Shown here: in pieces, positions 45,719 to 57,004 of the stretch
Position numbering within the stretch: position 1 is the first letter of the stretch
How the letters are laid out: each line of letters opens with the position of its first letter
Assembly (NCBI GenBank): GCA_964468655.1
Contig: CAYXUG010000002.1
Coordinates: 1 to 64,000 of the forward strand
Origin: CAYXUG01 sp964468655
GTDB lineage: Bacteria > Fidelibacterota > Marinisomatia > Marinisomatales > CAYXUG01
DNA length: 64,000 nt
Direction: 5' to 3'
Translations under genes and position numbers: made by a program
Notes under the pieces: model-generated
What the model saw: the letters and a program-made list of their open reading frames with translations, nothing else
The model's database searches: none
Told to the model about the DNA's origin: nothing

Positions 45719-46654
45719 ATGATTACAGATTATACCCGTTTATCAGGATTGGACAAAACAGCTATCCTTTATAAAGAATTGGGAGAAAGTCTTGCCTTAA
45801 CACTTATAAAAGGATTAAGTGAAACTGATGTAAGAAAGATCAGGGCTAGGATTCGAGAAATGGAACCGGAGCCCATATCATTCTTAGTGAAGAAGACAGT
45901 ACTTGAACAGTTCTACCTTGCTTTTATAACCAAGAAGTTCTCAGAGGATGGTAGTGAAGATACCAAAAAACCGTTTGAATTTCTCCATAATTTAGAAGAG
46001 GAACGGCTTATTGCTCTGCTTGAAGTTGAGGAGCCAAGAATAATTGCAGTTGCCCTCGCGCAGGAAACCAGTGAGCGGAGAATGGCAGTATTAAACAGGT
46101 TGACTCCTGAAGCAAAAGGACGAGCACTTCTTGAAATAGGTAATTTAAGTTCTATTCCTCTGGAAGCTGTAGTCAGCATTGCTACAGACCTTGAAGAAAA
46201 ATCCCATTTTCTTCCTAGAGCTGTTGAATTTTCCCGCGGCGGCGGAAAGGATATTGCTGATATCCTCGGTCAAATGAGCTCAGACGATGAAGAAAAATAC
46301 CTTGAAGCAATTAACAGGGAATCACCAGACCTTGCTAAAGAGATAAAAAAATACCACCTCACCTTTGATGATGTTTTTTCTTTCCCGGATAATATAATAA
46401 GAGACCTGATGAATTCTGTTGATTTGGATATAGTAGCAATGGCATTGAAAGGTATTCCCCAGGAAACCGCAGATCGCGTGATAGGTAATCTTCCTCAAAA
46501 AAAACAGGCAATGTACGAGCCGGTAGAGGGGGCAACGCCAAAACGTAAAATTGATGATGCAAGAGGGAAAATAGTAAGCGCCGCAAGGGAGATGGAAAAA
46601 GAAGGAAGATTCAGCTTGGAAGATATACTTGGCGGTGGGGAAATGGTTGATTAA
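45719..46654 (+). CDS. fliG: FliG-family motor switch protein
   Basis: 311 residues, slightly short. N-terminal domain (about 1-75) would bind the FliF tail. Middle domain: EEPRIIAVALAQ (104-115) in place of EHPQ. Linker and ARM region: GGGKDIADILGQM (174-186), then SPDLAKEIKKYHLTFDDVF, a close match to FliG. C-terminal domain: DNIIRDLMNSVDL and MALKGIPQETADRV (K244 corresponds to E. coli K264). The torque helix LPQKKQAMYEPVEG keeps basic residues (near R281) but the acidic pair (D288/D289) is replaced by E-P-V-E. Ends MEKEGRFSLEDILGG. It forms the cytoplasmic C-ring contacting MotA. A terminator follows. Confidence 0.88.
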   Translation: MITDYTRLSGLDKTAILYKELGESLALTLIKGLSETDVRKIRARIREMEPEPISFLVKKTVLEQFYLAFITKKFSEDGSEDTKKPFEFLHNLEEERLIALLEVEEPRIIAVALAQETSERRMAVLNRLTPEAKGRALLEIGNLSSIPLEAVVSIATDLEEKSHFLPRAVEFSRGGGKDIADILGQMSSDDEEKYLEAINRESPDLAKEIKKYHLTFDDVFSFPDNIIRDLMNSVDLDIVAMALKGIPQETADRVIGNLPQKKQAMYEPVEGATPKRKIDDARGKIVSAAREMEKEGRFSLEDILGGGEMVD

Positions 46655-46678
46655 TCAGTACGACTCAATTTTAACCTT

Positions 46679-46704
46679 AAAGCCCCCCCTTTGGAGGGCT
46701 TTTT
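46679..46704 (+). terminator. Rho-independent terminator after fliG
   Basis: AGCCCCCC pairs with GGAGGGCT (one mismatch) around a 4-base loop and is followed by TTTTT. It closes the seven-gene motor cluster. Confidence 0.8.
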
Positions 46705-46756
46705 AATAACTTAGTGCACTTAAGATAAATTTTGGGTGAGAATTTTAAACTAATAA

Positions 46757-48382
46757 TCAAAACCTGATTTTATCAGGTATTTGTGGATAGGGTTCCGGAG
46801 ATTTTCTTATTCTTATGGGATTTTGAGCAATTCCCCATCCGGTCAATAAAGCCAATCGAGTCACTTTTTGTAATTTTTCAAAGTCAATTTTATTGCGAGT
46901 ATCTGTTGGTTTGTGATAATCCTTATGAATTCCTGCAAAATAGAAGACGATTGGAATATCGTGTTTGGCAAAATTGTAATGGTCACTACGATAGTAGAAT
47001 CGGCTTGGATCATCAATTGAATTGTATCTGTAATCTAAAAACAGATCATCAATTTTTGATCCTGCATATTCATTAATTTCATGTAAGTCTTGGCTGATCA
47101 TGTCAGACCCGATGACATATACAGTATCAGGATGATTTCTTCCAATCATATCAATGTTGATATTTGCAACAGTTTGCTTTAAGGGGAGAAGCGGGTGATC
47201 AGAATAAAATTTTGAGCCGAGCAATCCTTTCTCTTCACCCGAAACCGCTAAAAATAAAAATCCTCTGCGTGGTTGAATAGGGTTGGTGGAAATTGCTTCT
47301 GCAATTTCCATTATGGCAGATGTTCCAGATGCATTATCATCTGCGCCAAACCAGATTTTTCCATCTTCACTCTTACCCAAATGATCATAATGTGCTGACA
47401 ATACAATAGTTTCATGCCCCACAAGTGGATTACTTCCCGGTAGGTACCCTGCAACATTTTGGGTCACCACTGTTTCCTTATTTATTTCAATGTTTAATGA
47501 AACGGTTACCTCGGGGATACCGAATGAAAAGGGTGATTGCGACTGGGTGATTTCTGTTTCTAATTCATCTAAATTTTTACTAGAAGATCTTAATATTTTA
47601 TCTGCAGCGAATTTACTGATTGCAATCAATGGCACCGATTGATCTGCTGAAGAAAGGATGAGTGTTCCTCTCCTTAATTTATTTGAAAGATAGCTCGATG
47701 ATTCCTGAAAAGTTTTCCCCGGAATATTGAGATTGGAAGTCAACAGAACTGCCACCGCCCCCTTTTCCTTGGCAATTTTAACCCTTTCCTTAATCCCCAA
47801 TATTTTTGGTCTTGTGGATTTTTTCGCACTTTTCTCATCTGATTTTTTATGATATGTACCGGACATAATCATTGCAATTTTTCCATCAACATTTATCCCG
47901 GCAAAATCGTCGTACCCTTCCCCACTATCTGTTATTCCATATCCCGTAAAAACAACCGGCGCCTCAATTTCAATATTACCGTAGAGACCATGTAATGACA
48001 ATTCAAAATCTTCTTTGTATTGAATATTTTCTTTTACCCGCCCGTTGTCAAAGTTGAGTATTAATTGGGGGTTATCGCCCACATTGATTCTAATAAGATC
48101 GTAATATTGAAAATAAGAACCCTTAGGTCCAAGTGGTGTAAGTCCAAACCGCCTGAATTGAGCCGCGATGTATTCGGAAGAAACATTTAATCCGGATTCA
48201 CCTGTCCCCCTTCCCTCAAGCGCTTCTGATGCTAAAAAATAAAGGTGACCCCTTAAGTCATCCTGTAAAATGGAATTAAGTCCCGGTTGGATTTCGTTCA
48301 TATCAAATACAGGAGAAAAGTAAGTTTCATCCTGACCGATTAAAAATATAATGGAGGAGATTGTGAAAAGTAATGCTTTCAA
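46757..48382 (-). CDS. Exported M28 family aminopeptidase with PA domain
   Basis: 541 residues, TTG start (no ATG in frame). Signal peptide (about 1-17, TISSIIFLIGQ). A protease-associated domain (about 130-270, with APVVFTGYGI and VAVLLTSN) is inserted before or within the M28 core. Zinc ligands: LSAHYDHLG (His), GADDNASGTSAIM (Asp), SGEEKGLLGS (catalytic and ligand Glu), NIDMIGR (Asp) and a late His in VFYFAGIHKDYH. It hydrolyses peptides in the periplasm or outside. It is convergent with the motor cluster. Confidence 0.9.
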   Translation of the reverse strand: MKALLFTISSIIFLIGQDETYFSPVFDMNEIQPGLNSILQDDLRGHLYFLASEALEGRGTGESGLNVSSEYIAAQFRRFGLTPLGPKGSYFQYYDLIRINVGDNPQLILNFDNGRVKENIQYKEDFELSLHGLYGNIEIEAPVVFTGYGITDSGEGYDDFAGINVDGKIAMIMSGTYHKKSDEKSAKKSTRPKILGIKERVKIAKEKGAVAVLLTSNLNIPGKTFQESSSYLSNKLRRGTLILSSADQSVPLIAISKFAADKILRSSSKNLDELETEITQSQSPFSFGIPEVTVSLNIEINKETVVTQNVAGYLPGSNPLVGHETIVLSAHYDHLGKSEDGKIWFGADDNASGTSAIMEIAEAISTNPIQPRRGFLFLAVSGEEKGLLGSKFYSDHPLLPLKQTVANINIDMIGRNHPDTVYVIGSDMISQDLHEINEYAGSKIDDLFLDYRYNSIDDPSRFYYRSDHYNFAKHDIPIVFYFAGIHKDYHKPTDTRNKIDFEKLQKVTRLALLTGWGIAQNPIRIRKSPEPYPQIPDKIRF

Positions 48383-48476
48383 GGTTGTGCAAAATTACAC
48401 TTCTGTAAATTAAGAAAAAAGGTAGATGTCAGGCACAATCCTGCACTAATTTAACGCATCAAGATTTAAGAAGATT

Positions 48477-49220
48477 ATGCTTGGACTAAAAAATAAAGTT
48501 GTGATTGTAACCGGCTCGGGTCAGGGAATTGGCGAAGCAGCAGCAATGAGATTTGCCGCAGAAAGCTGTAAAATTGTGGTGGCAGATTTCAACACAGAAT
48601 CAGGCAACGCAGTAGCGGATAAAATTAATACTACAGGAGGGAACGCTGAATTTATAAAGGTAGATATCAGCGATAGAGATTCTGTAAAAAAGATGGTGAC
48701 AGAAGCGGTTGATAAGTTTAACCGAATTGATGTCCTTGTAAATAATGCCGGGATACTTGAAGATGCAACTTTAAAAAAAATGTCGGATGAACAATTTGAC
48801 AGAGTTGTTAATGTAAATATGAGAGGTACCTTTATCTGCACTCAGGAAGTTTCACACATTATGCGTGAACAGCAATCAGGAGTAATACTCAATGCCTCCT
48901 CTGTGGTGGCTCTGTACGGGAATTATGGGCAGACAAATTATGTTGCATCAAAAGCAGGTGTTATTGGAATGACCAAAGTGTGGGCACGGGAATTAGGTAA
49001 AGAAGGAATTCGAGTAAATGCGGTAGCTCCGGGATTTATCAAAACGCCCATAATTAAAGACATACCTGAAAAAATAATAGACGCACTCATAGAAAAAGTA
49101 CCCCTTAAAAGAATCGGTACACCCGAAGATGTGGCGAATGTTTACCTATTTCTGGCAAGCGACCTTGCCTCCTATGTGACTGGCACAGTGGTGGGAGTTG
49201 ATGGCGGTGTAGTGGTTTAG
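48477..49220 (+). CDS. fabG: Short-chain dehydrogenase, 3-oxoacyl-ACP reductase type
   Basis: 247 residues. Rossmann motif VTGSGQGIGEAAA (12-24), NNAG (88-91), catalytic Ser (SSV, 141-143), Tyr155 and Lys159 in YVASKAG. Closest in style to FabG, which reduces 3-oxoacyl-ACP with NADPH, but FabG-like proteins far from fab genes also reduce 3-oxoacyl-CoA or other ketones. Its neighbour acetoacetyl-CoA ligase makes a role in acetoacetyl-CoA or polyhydroxyalkanoate-type chemistry thinkable. It overlaps the convergent ppdK by 4 bases. Confidence 0.85.
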   Translation: MLGLKNKVVIVTGSGQGIGEAAAMRFAAESCKIVVADFNTESGNAVADKINTTGGNAEFIKVDISDRDSVKKMVTEAVDKFNRIDVLVNNAGILEDATLKKMSDEQFDRVVNVNMRGTFICTQEVSHIMREQQSGVILNASSVVALYGNYGQTNYVASKAGVIGMTKVWARELGKEGIRVNAVAPGFIKTPIIKDIPEKIIDALIEKVPLKRIGTPEDVANVYLFLASDLASYVTGTVVGVDGGVVV

Positions 49221-51922
49221 GAGTTAGCAAGTGCTGCCTGCGCCGCAGCCAATCTAGCAATGGGTACTCGAAACGGCGAGCAACTCACATAGTTTAGTCC
49301 AGCCCGATGACAAAATTCAATTGAAGCCGGGTCTCCCCCATGTTCGCCACAAATCCCAATCTTCAAATCTTTTTTTACTGATCTTCCCTTCTCCACTCCG
49401 ATTGTTACTAACTCACCAACTCCCGATTGGTCAAGGGATTGGAATGGATCATGCAGCAGGATTTTTTCTTCCAGATAAGTTGGAAGAAAGCTACCTATAT
49501 CATCTCGGGAAAACCCATAGGTGGTTTGTGTCAGGTCGTTGGTACCGAAAGAGAAGAACTCAGCTTTTTGGGCAATTTCATCGGCAGTGATGCAGGCACG
49601 GGGAATTTCTATCATAGTCCCCACGAGGTAGGGGAAATTAATTTCTGTTTCCTTTTTGATTTGATTGGCTATTTTTCTGACAATGGCATCCTGATGTTCA
49701 AATTCCGCCGCAGTCCCAACCAGTGGTATCATTACTTCCGGCAATGCTTTTACTCCTTCTTTCGTCAATTGAGCTGTTGCCTCAAAGATTGCTATCGCCT
49801 GCATTTCCGTTATTTCAGGGTAAGTGATGCCCAGCCGGCAGCCACGATGGCCAAGCATAGGATTCATTTCCTGGAGGGATTCAATCCGTTTTTGAAGCTG
49901 ATCTTCACTTAAATTCAGTTCCTTGGCGAGTTGGGAAATCTGTTTTTTTTCTTGTGGGAGGAATTCGTGGAGTGGAGGATCCAAAAGTCTGATAGTGACG
50001 GGATATCCGTCCATTGCTTTCAGGATTTCATAAAAGTCCTGTCGCTGAAATGGCAGCAAATCCATCACTGCTTCCCGTCGATTATCTTCATTTTCTGCAA
50101 GAATCATTTTACGCATGTGAATAATTCGTTCTGGATCAAAAAACATGTGTTCAGTTCGGCAGAGACCGATTCCTTCCGCCCCAAAGGTACGTGCCTGTAC
50201 GGCATCTTCGGGTCTTTCAGCATTGGCACGGATTCCAAGTATTTTAACTTCATCAGTAAATTTCATCAACTTTTGAAACGACTCATTATTTTGAGGATCC
50301 GCAGATTTCAAAGGAAGCTGACCTTCGTAAACAATTCCTTTTGTTCCGTTGAGGGTGATCCAGTCTCCTTCATTAAGGACAGTATTATTTACAGAGAGAG
50401 TTTTATTGATTCGATCAATGTTAAGGACACCGCAACCCACAATACAGCACTTTCCCCATCCTCGAGCTACTAAAGCAGCGTGGGAAGTCATTCCCCCGCG
50501 GGCTGTGAGGATGGCTTTAGCAGCGTGCATTCCGTGAACATCCTCAGGCGAGGTTTCACTCCGCACCAGAACCACCTCTCTTCCTTCTTTAGTCCAGTGT
50601 TCTGCATCATCGGCTGTAAATACAATCTGCCCCGCAGCGCCTCCAGGTCCTGCCGGTAATCCGTTAGCCAATACCTCAGTCTGAACTTCTGTTTTGGAAT
50701 CTACCGTTGGGTGAAGAAGTTCATCAAGTTGGGATGGCATGACGCGAAGGAGTGTTTCTTCCTTAGTAATGAGTCCTTCTTCATACATGTCCACTGCTAT
50801 CTTGACTGCGGCAGGCCCGTTACGTTTTCCTGCTCTAGTTTGAAGCATCCAGAGTCGGCCATCTTCAATAGTAAATTCGAGGTCTTGCATATTCCGGTAA
50901 TGGGTTTCAAGGTGTTGCTGATATTTATCCAACTGACTGTACAACTCCGGCATGGCTTCTTCCAATGAAAGTTTTCTCTTTTCATTTTGAGTTTTGCCTG
51001 CTATGTTGATTGGATTGGGCGTTCTTGTACCGGCGACCACATCTTCACCTTGTGCGTTTAAGAGCCATTCACCGTAAAAAATATTTTCACCGGTTGCAGG
51101 ATTCCGGGTGAAAGCGACACCAGTAGCTGAGGTATCACCGGTGTTACCGAAGACCATTGCCTGTACATTTACTGCGGTTCCCATTTCATCTGGAAGTCCC
51201 TCAATTTTTCGGTAAGAAACTGCCCGTTTGCCATTCCATGATTTGAATACTGCACCGATAGCTCCCCACAACTGCTCCTGCGGGTCATCAGGAAAATCCT
51301 TTCCGAATTGTTTTTTAATAACTTCCTTAAAATGTTCAGACAGTTCTTCCCAGTCTTCAGCCCCCAATTCTGTGTCTTCCTTTAATTCTTTCCCCCTTTT
51401 CTTTTCTTCAATCAATTCTTCTAATGTTTCTCTGATGCCAATTCTGTTTTCCGGTTCAATTTCCGCTGCTTTTTCCATGACCACATCCGAATACATCATA
51501 ATCAGACGTCTATAGGAATCAAAAACAAAACGCGGGTTTTCAGTTAGTTTAATAATACTTGGGATGGTTTTTGATGTCAGTCCGAGGTTCAAAACAGTTT
51601 CCATCATTCCCGGCATTGATACGGCAGCGCCTGAGCGGACTGAAACAAGAAAGGGATTTTCGGAATCTCCAAATTTACGTCTCATTATTGATTCAACTTT
51701 TTTCAGAGCTTCGGAAACCTGTTTTTCCAGTGTGTCCGGGTAGGTATGTTTATTTTCATAGAAATGGCTACAAACATCAGCTGTAATGGTAAAGCCGGGA
51801 GGAACAGGAATTCCAAGGTTGGTCATTTCTGCGAGGTTGGCGCCTTTGCCACCCAGAAGTTTTTTCATATCTGCGGAACCCCCTGCTTTGCCCTCACCAA
51901 AGGTGTAAACGAATTTTTTCAC
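49217..51922 (-). CDS. ppdK: Pyruvate, phosphate dikinase
   Basis: 901 residues, full length. Interconverts pyruvate + ATP + Pi and PEP + AMP + PPi. N-terminal ATP-grasp (GGKGANLAEMTNLGIPVPPGF split here; VSVRSGAAVSMPGMMETVL), swivelling domain with phospho-histidine in GGMTSHAALVARGWG (H481), and a C-terminal TIM barrel with GIGLCRTEHMFF, PMLGHRGCRLG and GICGEHGGDP. GTG start with AGGAG 12 bases upstream. Together with malic enzyme it gives a route from malate to PEP. Confidence 0.95.
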   Translation of the reverse strand: MKKFVYTFGEGKAGGSADMKKLLGGKGANLAEMTNLGIPVPPGFTITADVCSHFYENKHTYPDTLEKQVSEALKKVESIMRRKFGDSENPFLVSVRSGAAVSMPGMMETVLNLGLTSKTIPSIIKLTENPRFVFDSYRRLIMMYSDVVMEKAAEIEPENRIGIRETLEELIEEKKRGKELKEDTELGAEDWEELSEHFKEVIKKQFGKDFPDDPQEQLWGAIGAVFKSWNGKRAVSYRKIEGLPDEMGTAVNVQAMVFGNTGDTSATGVAFTRNPATGENIFYGEWLLNAQGEDVVAGTRTPNPINIAGKTQNEKRKLSLEEAMPELYSQLDKYQQHLETHYRNMQDLEFTIEDGRLWMLQTRAGKRNGPAAVKIAVDMYEEGLITKEETLLRVMPSQLDELLHPTVDSKTEVQTEVLANGLPAGPGGAAGQIVFTADDAEHWTKEGREVVLVRSETSPEDVHGMHAAKAILTARGGMTSHAALVARGWGKCCIVGCGVLNIDRINKTLSVNNTVLNEGDWITLNGTKGIVYEGQLPLKSADPQNNESFQKLMKFTDEVKILGIRANAERPEDAVQARTFGAEGIGLCRTEHMFFDPERIIHMRKMILAENEDNRREAVMDLLPFQRQDFYEILKAMDGYPVTIRLLDPPLHEFLPQEKKQISQLAKELNLSEDQLQKRIESLQEMNPMLGHRGCRLGITYPEITEMQAIAIFEATAQLTKEGVKALPEVMIPLVGTAAEFEHQDAIVRKIANQIKKETEINFPYLVGTMIEIPRACITADEIAQKAEFFSFGTNDLTQTTYGFSRDDIGSFLPTYLEEKILLHDPFQSLDQSGVGELVTIGVEKGRSVKKDLKIGICGEHGGDPASIEFCHRAGLNYVSCSPFRVPIARLAAAQAALANS

Positions 51923-52042
51923 GTGTGTAGATATCTCCTGTTTTTAAAATAACTTGGATTCAAGTAAGAAAAAGTAGTTTAGAATTAAGTTCAGGGAATG
52001 TGAATTTAGATAATGAGTCAGGCGAATCAAACCGTATTTCCA

Positions 52043-52071
52043 TTGATTTTGTATGATTTTCTCATTACCAT
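52043..52071 (+). promoter_or_regulatory. Possible promoter of acetoacetyl-CoA ligase gene
   Basis: TTGATT and TACCAT with a 17-base spacer, 29 bases before the ATG. Confidence 0.35.
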
Positions 52072-52100
52072 ATTGACCTTAAATTAACCTGAATAAGAAC

Positions 52101-54053
<1,953 letters not shown>

Positions 54054-54089
54054 TTACCGGAGCTGCATGTTTCAGATAAATTTTAATTT

Positions 54090-54662
54090 CTAATATTTAT
54101 CTCCTATCAGCTTCCACCCAGTTGGCAACAGCGATGTAGCGAATATTGCTTTGATAATATCGCCGGGTATGAATGGGAACAACCCCATTTTCAGAACATT
54201 TTCAGACCCAACAAAAAATGCCAGCCAAGGTACACCGACCAAAAAGATCACACCACTACCCATGAGCATAGCAAACACAGTCGAGAAAAACTTTCTATCC
54301 CAACCATGTTCTGCCAGAAATCCTGTTAAATAAGCTCCACCGGCAAAGCCAATGAGGTATCCTCCTGTAGGTCCAAGCAGATGCTGAATCCCAAAACCAA
54401 ACCCCGCGAATACAGGTAAGCCGGCAGCACCTTCTGCGAGATAAACCAATATGGTTAGTGTTCCTCTGTATGAACCCAATAAAGCACCGGTAAGCAGTAC
54501 ACCTAATGTTTGTCCTGTAACAGGCACCGGTGTGAAGGAAAGAGAAATTTTTATTTGGGCAAGCAATGCAATAAAGAGTGTTCCTGACAAAACCAATCCA
54601 AAGTCGTAAACCAAAGCCCACCCGCGATAAGAGGGTCTAAGTATTTCAGCGTAAGTTCTCAT
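54090..54662 (-). CDS. bioY: BioY-type biotin transporter
   Basis: 190 residues, six hydrophobic segments. S-component of an ECF transporter for biotin. Family motifs: SFTPVPVTGQTLGVLLTGALLG near the first helices and GPTGGYLIGFAGGAYLTGF in the middle. No EcfA/EcfT genes are near, so it works alone or uses distant partners. It lies 50 bases downstream of purH on the same strand and may be read through from the purine operon. Confidence 0.92.
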   Translation of the reverse strand: MRTYAEILRPSYRGWALVYDFGLVLSGTLFIALLAQIKISLSFTPVPVTGQTLGVLLTGALLGSYRGTLTILVYLAEGAAGLPVFAGFGFGIQHLLGPTGGYLIGFAGGAYLTGFLAEHGWDRKFFSTVFAMLMGSGVIFLVGVPWLAFFVGSENVLKMGLFPFIPGDIIKAIFATSLLPTGWKLIGDKY

Positions 54663-54712
54663 TATTTTATTTCACACAAAGGGTACATAATTTAAAAGAA
54701 AAAACCCAAGTT

Positions 54713-56281
54713 TTAATGTTTAAAGCACCTTTGCCCGGTAAATGTCATGGTGGTTCCGTGCTCATCACAGGCGGCGATAACTTCTTCATCACGGATTGAT
54801 CCGCCCGGCTGGATAACTGCTGAAATGCCTGTTCCGGCAAGTTTATCGATACAGTCCCGAAACGGGAAAAATGCATCTGAACATAAAACAGTACCCTTCA
54901 AATTGTCTCCTGATTTGTTAATGGCAATATCTACCGCATCCACGCGGCTTACCTGTCCGGCACCAACCCCGACAGTTGTTTTGTTCTTAATAATCAAAAT
55001 TCCGTTTGATTTCACATACTTCAACACTTTCCAGCCAAAAAGCATATCCGTAATTTGATCATCAGTTGGGCGGACTTTTGTAACTACCTTTAACTGCCCA
55101 TGAGTGACTGCACTTAAATCAGAGTCTTGAACGAGAATTCCCCCATCCACGTATCGATATTCCAATTTTGGTTCGCGCTTTTCAACTTTGCCAATTTCAA
55201 GTACACGAAGATTTTTCTTTTTTGAGAAAATTGAAAGCGCATCTTTATTAAATGATGGCGCAAGAACGATTTCAGCAAACACTTTTGAAATAGCTTCGGC
55301 AATTTCAGCAGTACATTTTCTGTTTAATGCAATAATACCGCCGAACGCAGATAGACTGTCTGCATTAAAAGCTCGCATATACACATCAAGAAGATCATTT
55401 CCTACCGCCACTCCGCAGGGATTGGCATGTTTCACAACCACGCAAGCAGTTTCATCAAATTCCTTAAGGCAAGCCAGCGCGCCATCAGCATCCATGATAT
55501 TGTTATAGGACAATTTTTTACCCTGATGGATTTTTGCGTTTAAAATATTATTACTTTGATCGTTTGGAATCTGATATGCAGAAGCAGATTGATGGGGATT
55601 TTCACCATACCGTAAATCGGAATGTTTTTCAAAAGTGATGCTGAAATCTTCAGACAGTTTTTCATTTTTGAGATAATTATGAATAATGGTATCATATTTT
55701 GCTGTATGACCAAATGCTTTAGCCGATAATTTTTTTCGTATTTCAAACGAGACAGTATTTGATTCTTTTAACTCATCCATGACAGTGCCATAATCTGCAG
55801 GATCAATAACCACTCCAACCCATCCCACGTTTTTAGCAGCGCTCCGAATCATGGTTGGTCCGCCGATGTCTACATTTTCCAAAGCCATTGCAAGATCGCA
55901 ATCCTCCCGAGAAATAGTATCCGAAAATGGATAGAGATTACAAACAACTAGATCAATCCATTTAATATTGTTTGCTTCAGCGTCATCTGAGTGCTTGTCC
56001 CTCAGACCAAGAATTCCACCTTCTACCAATGGGTTAATAGTCTTCACACGACCGTCCATAATTTCAGGGAATTGGGTGTAGTCACTTACGTCTAGTACAG
56101 GAATGTTTGAATCACGGAGTGCCCTTGCTGTACCCCCGGTTGAAAGGATTTCTACATTCATTTCTGTAAGAGCTTTAGCAAATTCCACCACGCCGGTTTT
56201 ATCGAATACGGAAATAAGCGCCCGGGTAATTTTGATTGGATTTTGATTAACCATAAAGTGTTTAAGTTTTAATGTGTTCAT
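54713..56281 (-). CDS. purH: Bifunctional AICAR formyltransferase/IMP cyclohydrolase
   Basis: 522 residues; last two steps of IMP synthesis. N-terminal MGS-like cyclohydrolase domain (ALISVFDKTGVVEFAKAL; STGGTARAL; DGRVKTINP) and C-terminal AICARFT domain (DLRYGENPHQ; KKLSYNNIMDADGAL; VVVKHANPCGVAVG; FFPFRD). Start is uncertain. The first nine residues (MNTLKLKHF) are encoded by an octamer-repeat element, and the next ATG at 56254 (MVNQNPIKI) fits the family better. Neither has a Shine-Dalgarno sequence. Last gene of the purine operon before bioY. Confidence 0.95.
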   Translation of the reverse strand: MNTLKLKHFMVNQNPIKITRALISVFDKTGVVEFAKALTEMNVEILSTGGTARALRDSNIPVLDVSDYTQFPEIMDGRVKTINPLVEGGILGLRDKHSDDAEANNIKWIDLVVCNLYPFSDTISREDCDLAMALENVDIGGPTMIRSAAKNVGWVGVVIDPADYGTVMDELKESNTVSFEIRKKLSAKAFGHTAKYDTIIHNYLKNEKLSEDFSITFEKHSDLRYGENPHQSASAYQIPNDQSNNILNAKIHQGKKLSYNNIMDADGALACLKEFDETACVVVKHANPCGVAVGNDLLDVYMRAFNADSLSAFGGIIALNRKCTAEIAEAISKVFAEIVLAPSFNKDALSIFSKKKNLRVLEIGKVEKREPKLEYRYVDGGILVQDSDLSAVTHGQLKVVTKVRPTDDQITDMLFGWKVLKYVKSNGILIIKNKTTVGVGAGQVSRVDAVDIAINKSGDNLKGTVLCSDAFFPFRDCIDKLAGTGISAVIQPGGSIRDEEVIAACDEHGTTMTFTGQRCFKH

Positions 56282-56335
56282 GTGTTAAAGAAGGATGTGC
56301 TACGAACACTTTAGCACCCAAACACTTTCGCACGA
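56255..56335. repeat. Gene-less octamer element 1 (purH/purN junction)
   Basis: Left arm in 8-base steps: AAAGTGTT, TAAGTTTT, AATGTGTT, CATGTGTT (56255-56286). Right arm on the opposite sense: GAACACTT, TAGCACCC, AAACACTT, TCGCACGA (56304-56335). Centre of 17 bases. The arms are imperfect inverted copies. It encodes the last residues of purN and the first of purH. Confidence 0.75.
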
Positions 56336-56910
56336 TGAATCAATTTGATTGATTCAACAAAAGCTTCACCTTCTAATTTTTGGACCTTTGCCTTCAATGT
56401 TTCCACTGTATCATCTTTTTCAACATCACACTTTTTTTGAACTAAAATGGGTCCTCTATCTACTTCTTCTGTTACAAAGTGGATGGTGCATCCGGTTTCA
56501 GTATCTCCGTTTTTCAGCACCTCCTCGTGGACGTTCATGTCCATCCCGCCGGCGTATTTGGGAAGTAATGATGGATGAACATTCAGGATGCTATCTTTCC
56601 ATTCCAGACAGAATTCATTAGACAAAATTCTCATAAAACCGATGAGTAAAACAAGGTTAACTTTATGATATTTTAGAACAGTTGTCATTTCTTTATCAAA
56701 CTCTTCCCGGCTCTTTTTTTTATGGGATATAAAAACTGAGGGTATACGATGGTTATCCGCTCGCTCAAGGATGTACGCGTTTTTCCGGTTGGAAATGACT
56801 ACAGCCACTTCCGCTTCAAGTTCACCGGAAGATATGACATCCAGAATGGCTTGCAAGTCGGTGCCTTTGGTGGAGCCTAAAATTCCCAATCGTAGTTTTT
56901 TAATGTTCAT
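56311..56910 (-). CDS. purN: Phosphoribosylglycinamide formyltransferase
   Basis: 199 residues; formylates GAR with 10-formyl-THF. Motifs: LGILGSTKGTDLQAIL at the phosphoribosyl site (a normal GSGSN becomes GSTKGT), LLIGFMRILSNEF, and HPSLLPKYAG with the catalytic His; the Asp lies in VTEEVDRGPILVQK. The C-terminal RAKVFGC and the stop are written in octamer repeat sequence. No ribosome site visible; translation may be coupled or leaderless-like. Confidence 0.93.
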   Translation of the reverse strand: MNIKKLRLGILGSTKGTDLQAILDVISSGELEAEVAVVISNRKNAYILERADNHRIPSVFISHKKKSREEFDKEMTTVLKYHKVNLVLLIGFMRILSNEFCLEWKDSILNVHPSLLPKYAGGMDMNVHEEVLKNGDTETGCTIHFVTEEVDRGPILVQKKCDVEKDDTVETLKAKVQKLEGEAFVESIKLIHRAKVFGC

Positions 56911-56916
56911 ATTTTA

Positions 56917-57004
56917 AAAGTGTTTATGTGCTCGGGTTTTCAAGTGTTAAAGTTAAAAAATCATAAATGACCGTGAACACTTTAACACCTTAACACTTTA
57001 ATTC
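56917..57004. repeat. Gene-less octamer element 2 (purN/purD junction)
   Basis: Left arm AAAGTGTT, TATGTGCT, CGGGTTTT, CAAGTGTT (56917-56948). Right arm GTGAACAC, TTTAACAC, CTTAACAC, TTTAATTC (56973-57004), all in 8-base steps. About 24 AT-rich bases separate the arms. The purD stop codon lies in the right arm. Confidence 0.75.

Noticed and set aside
54075..54101. GATAAAT/ATTTATC inverted repeat around the bioY stop
   Set aside because: AT-only stem, no T-run, overlaps coding sequence; not a convincing terminator.
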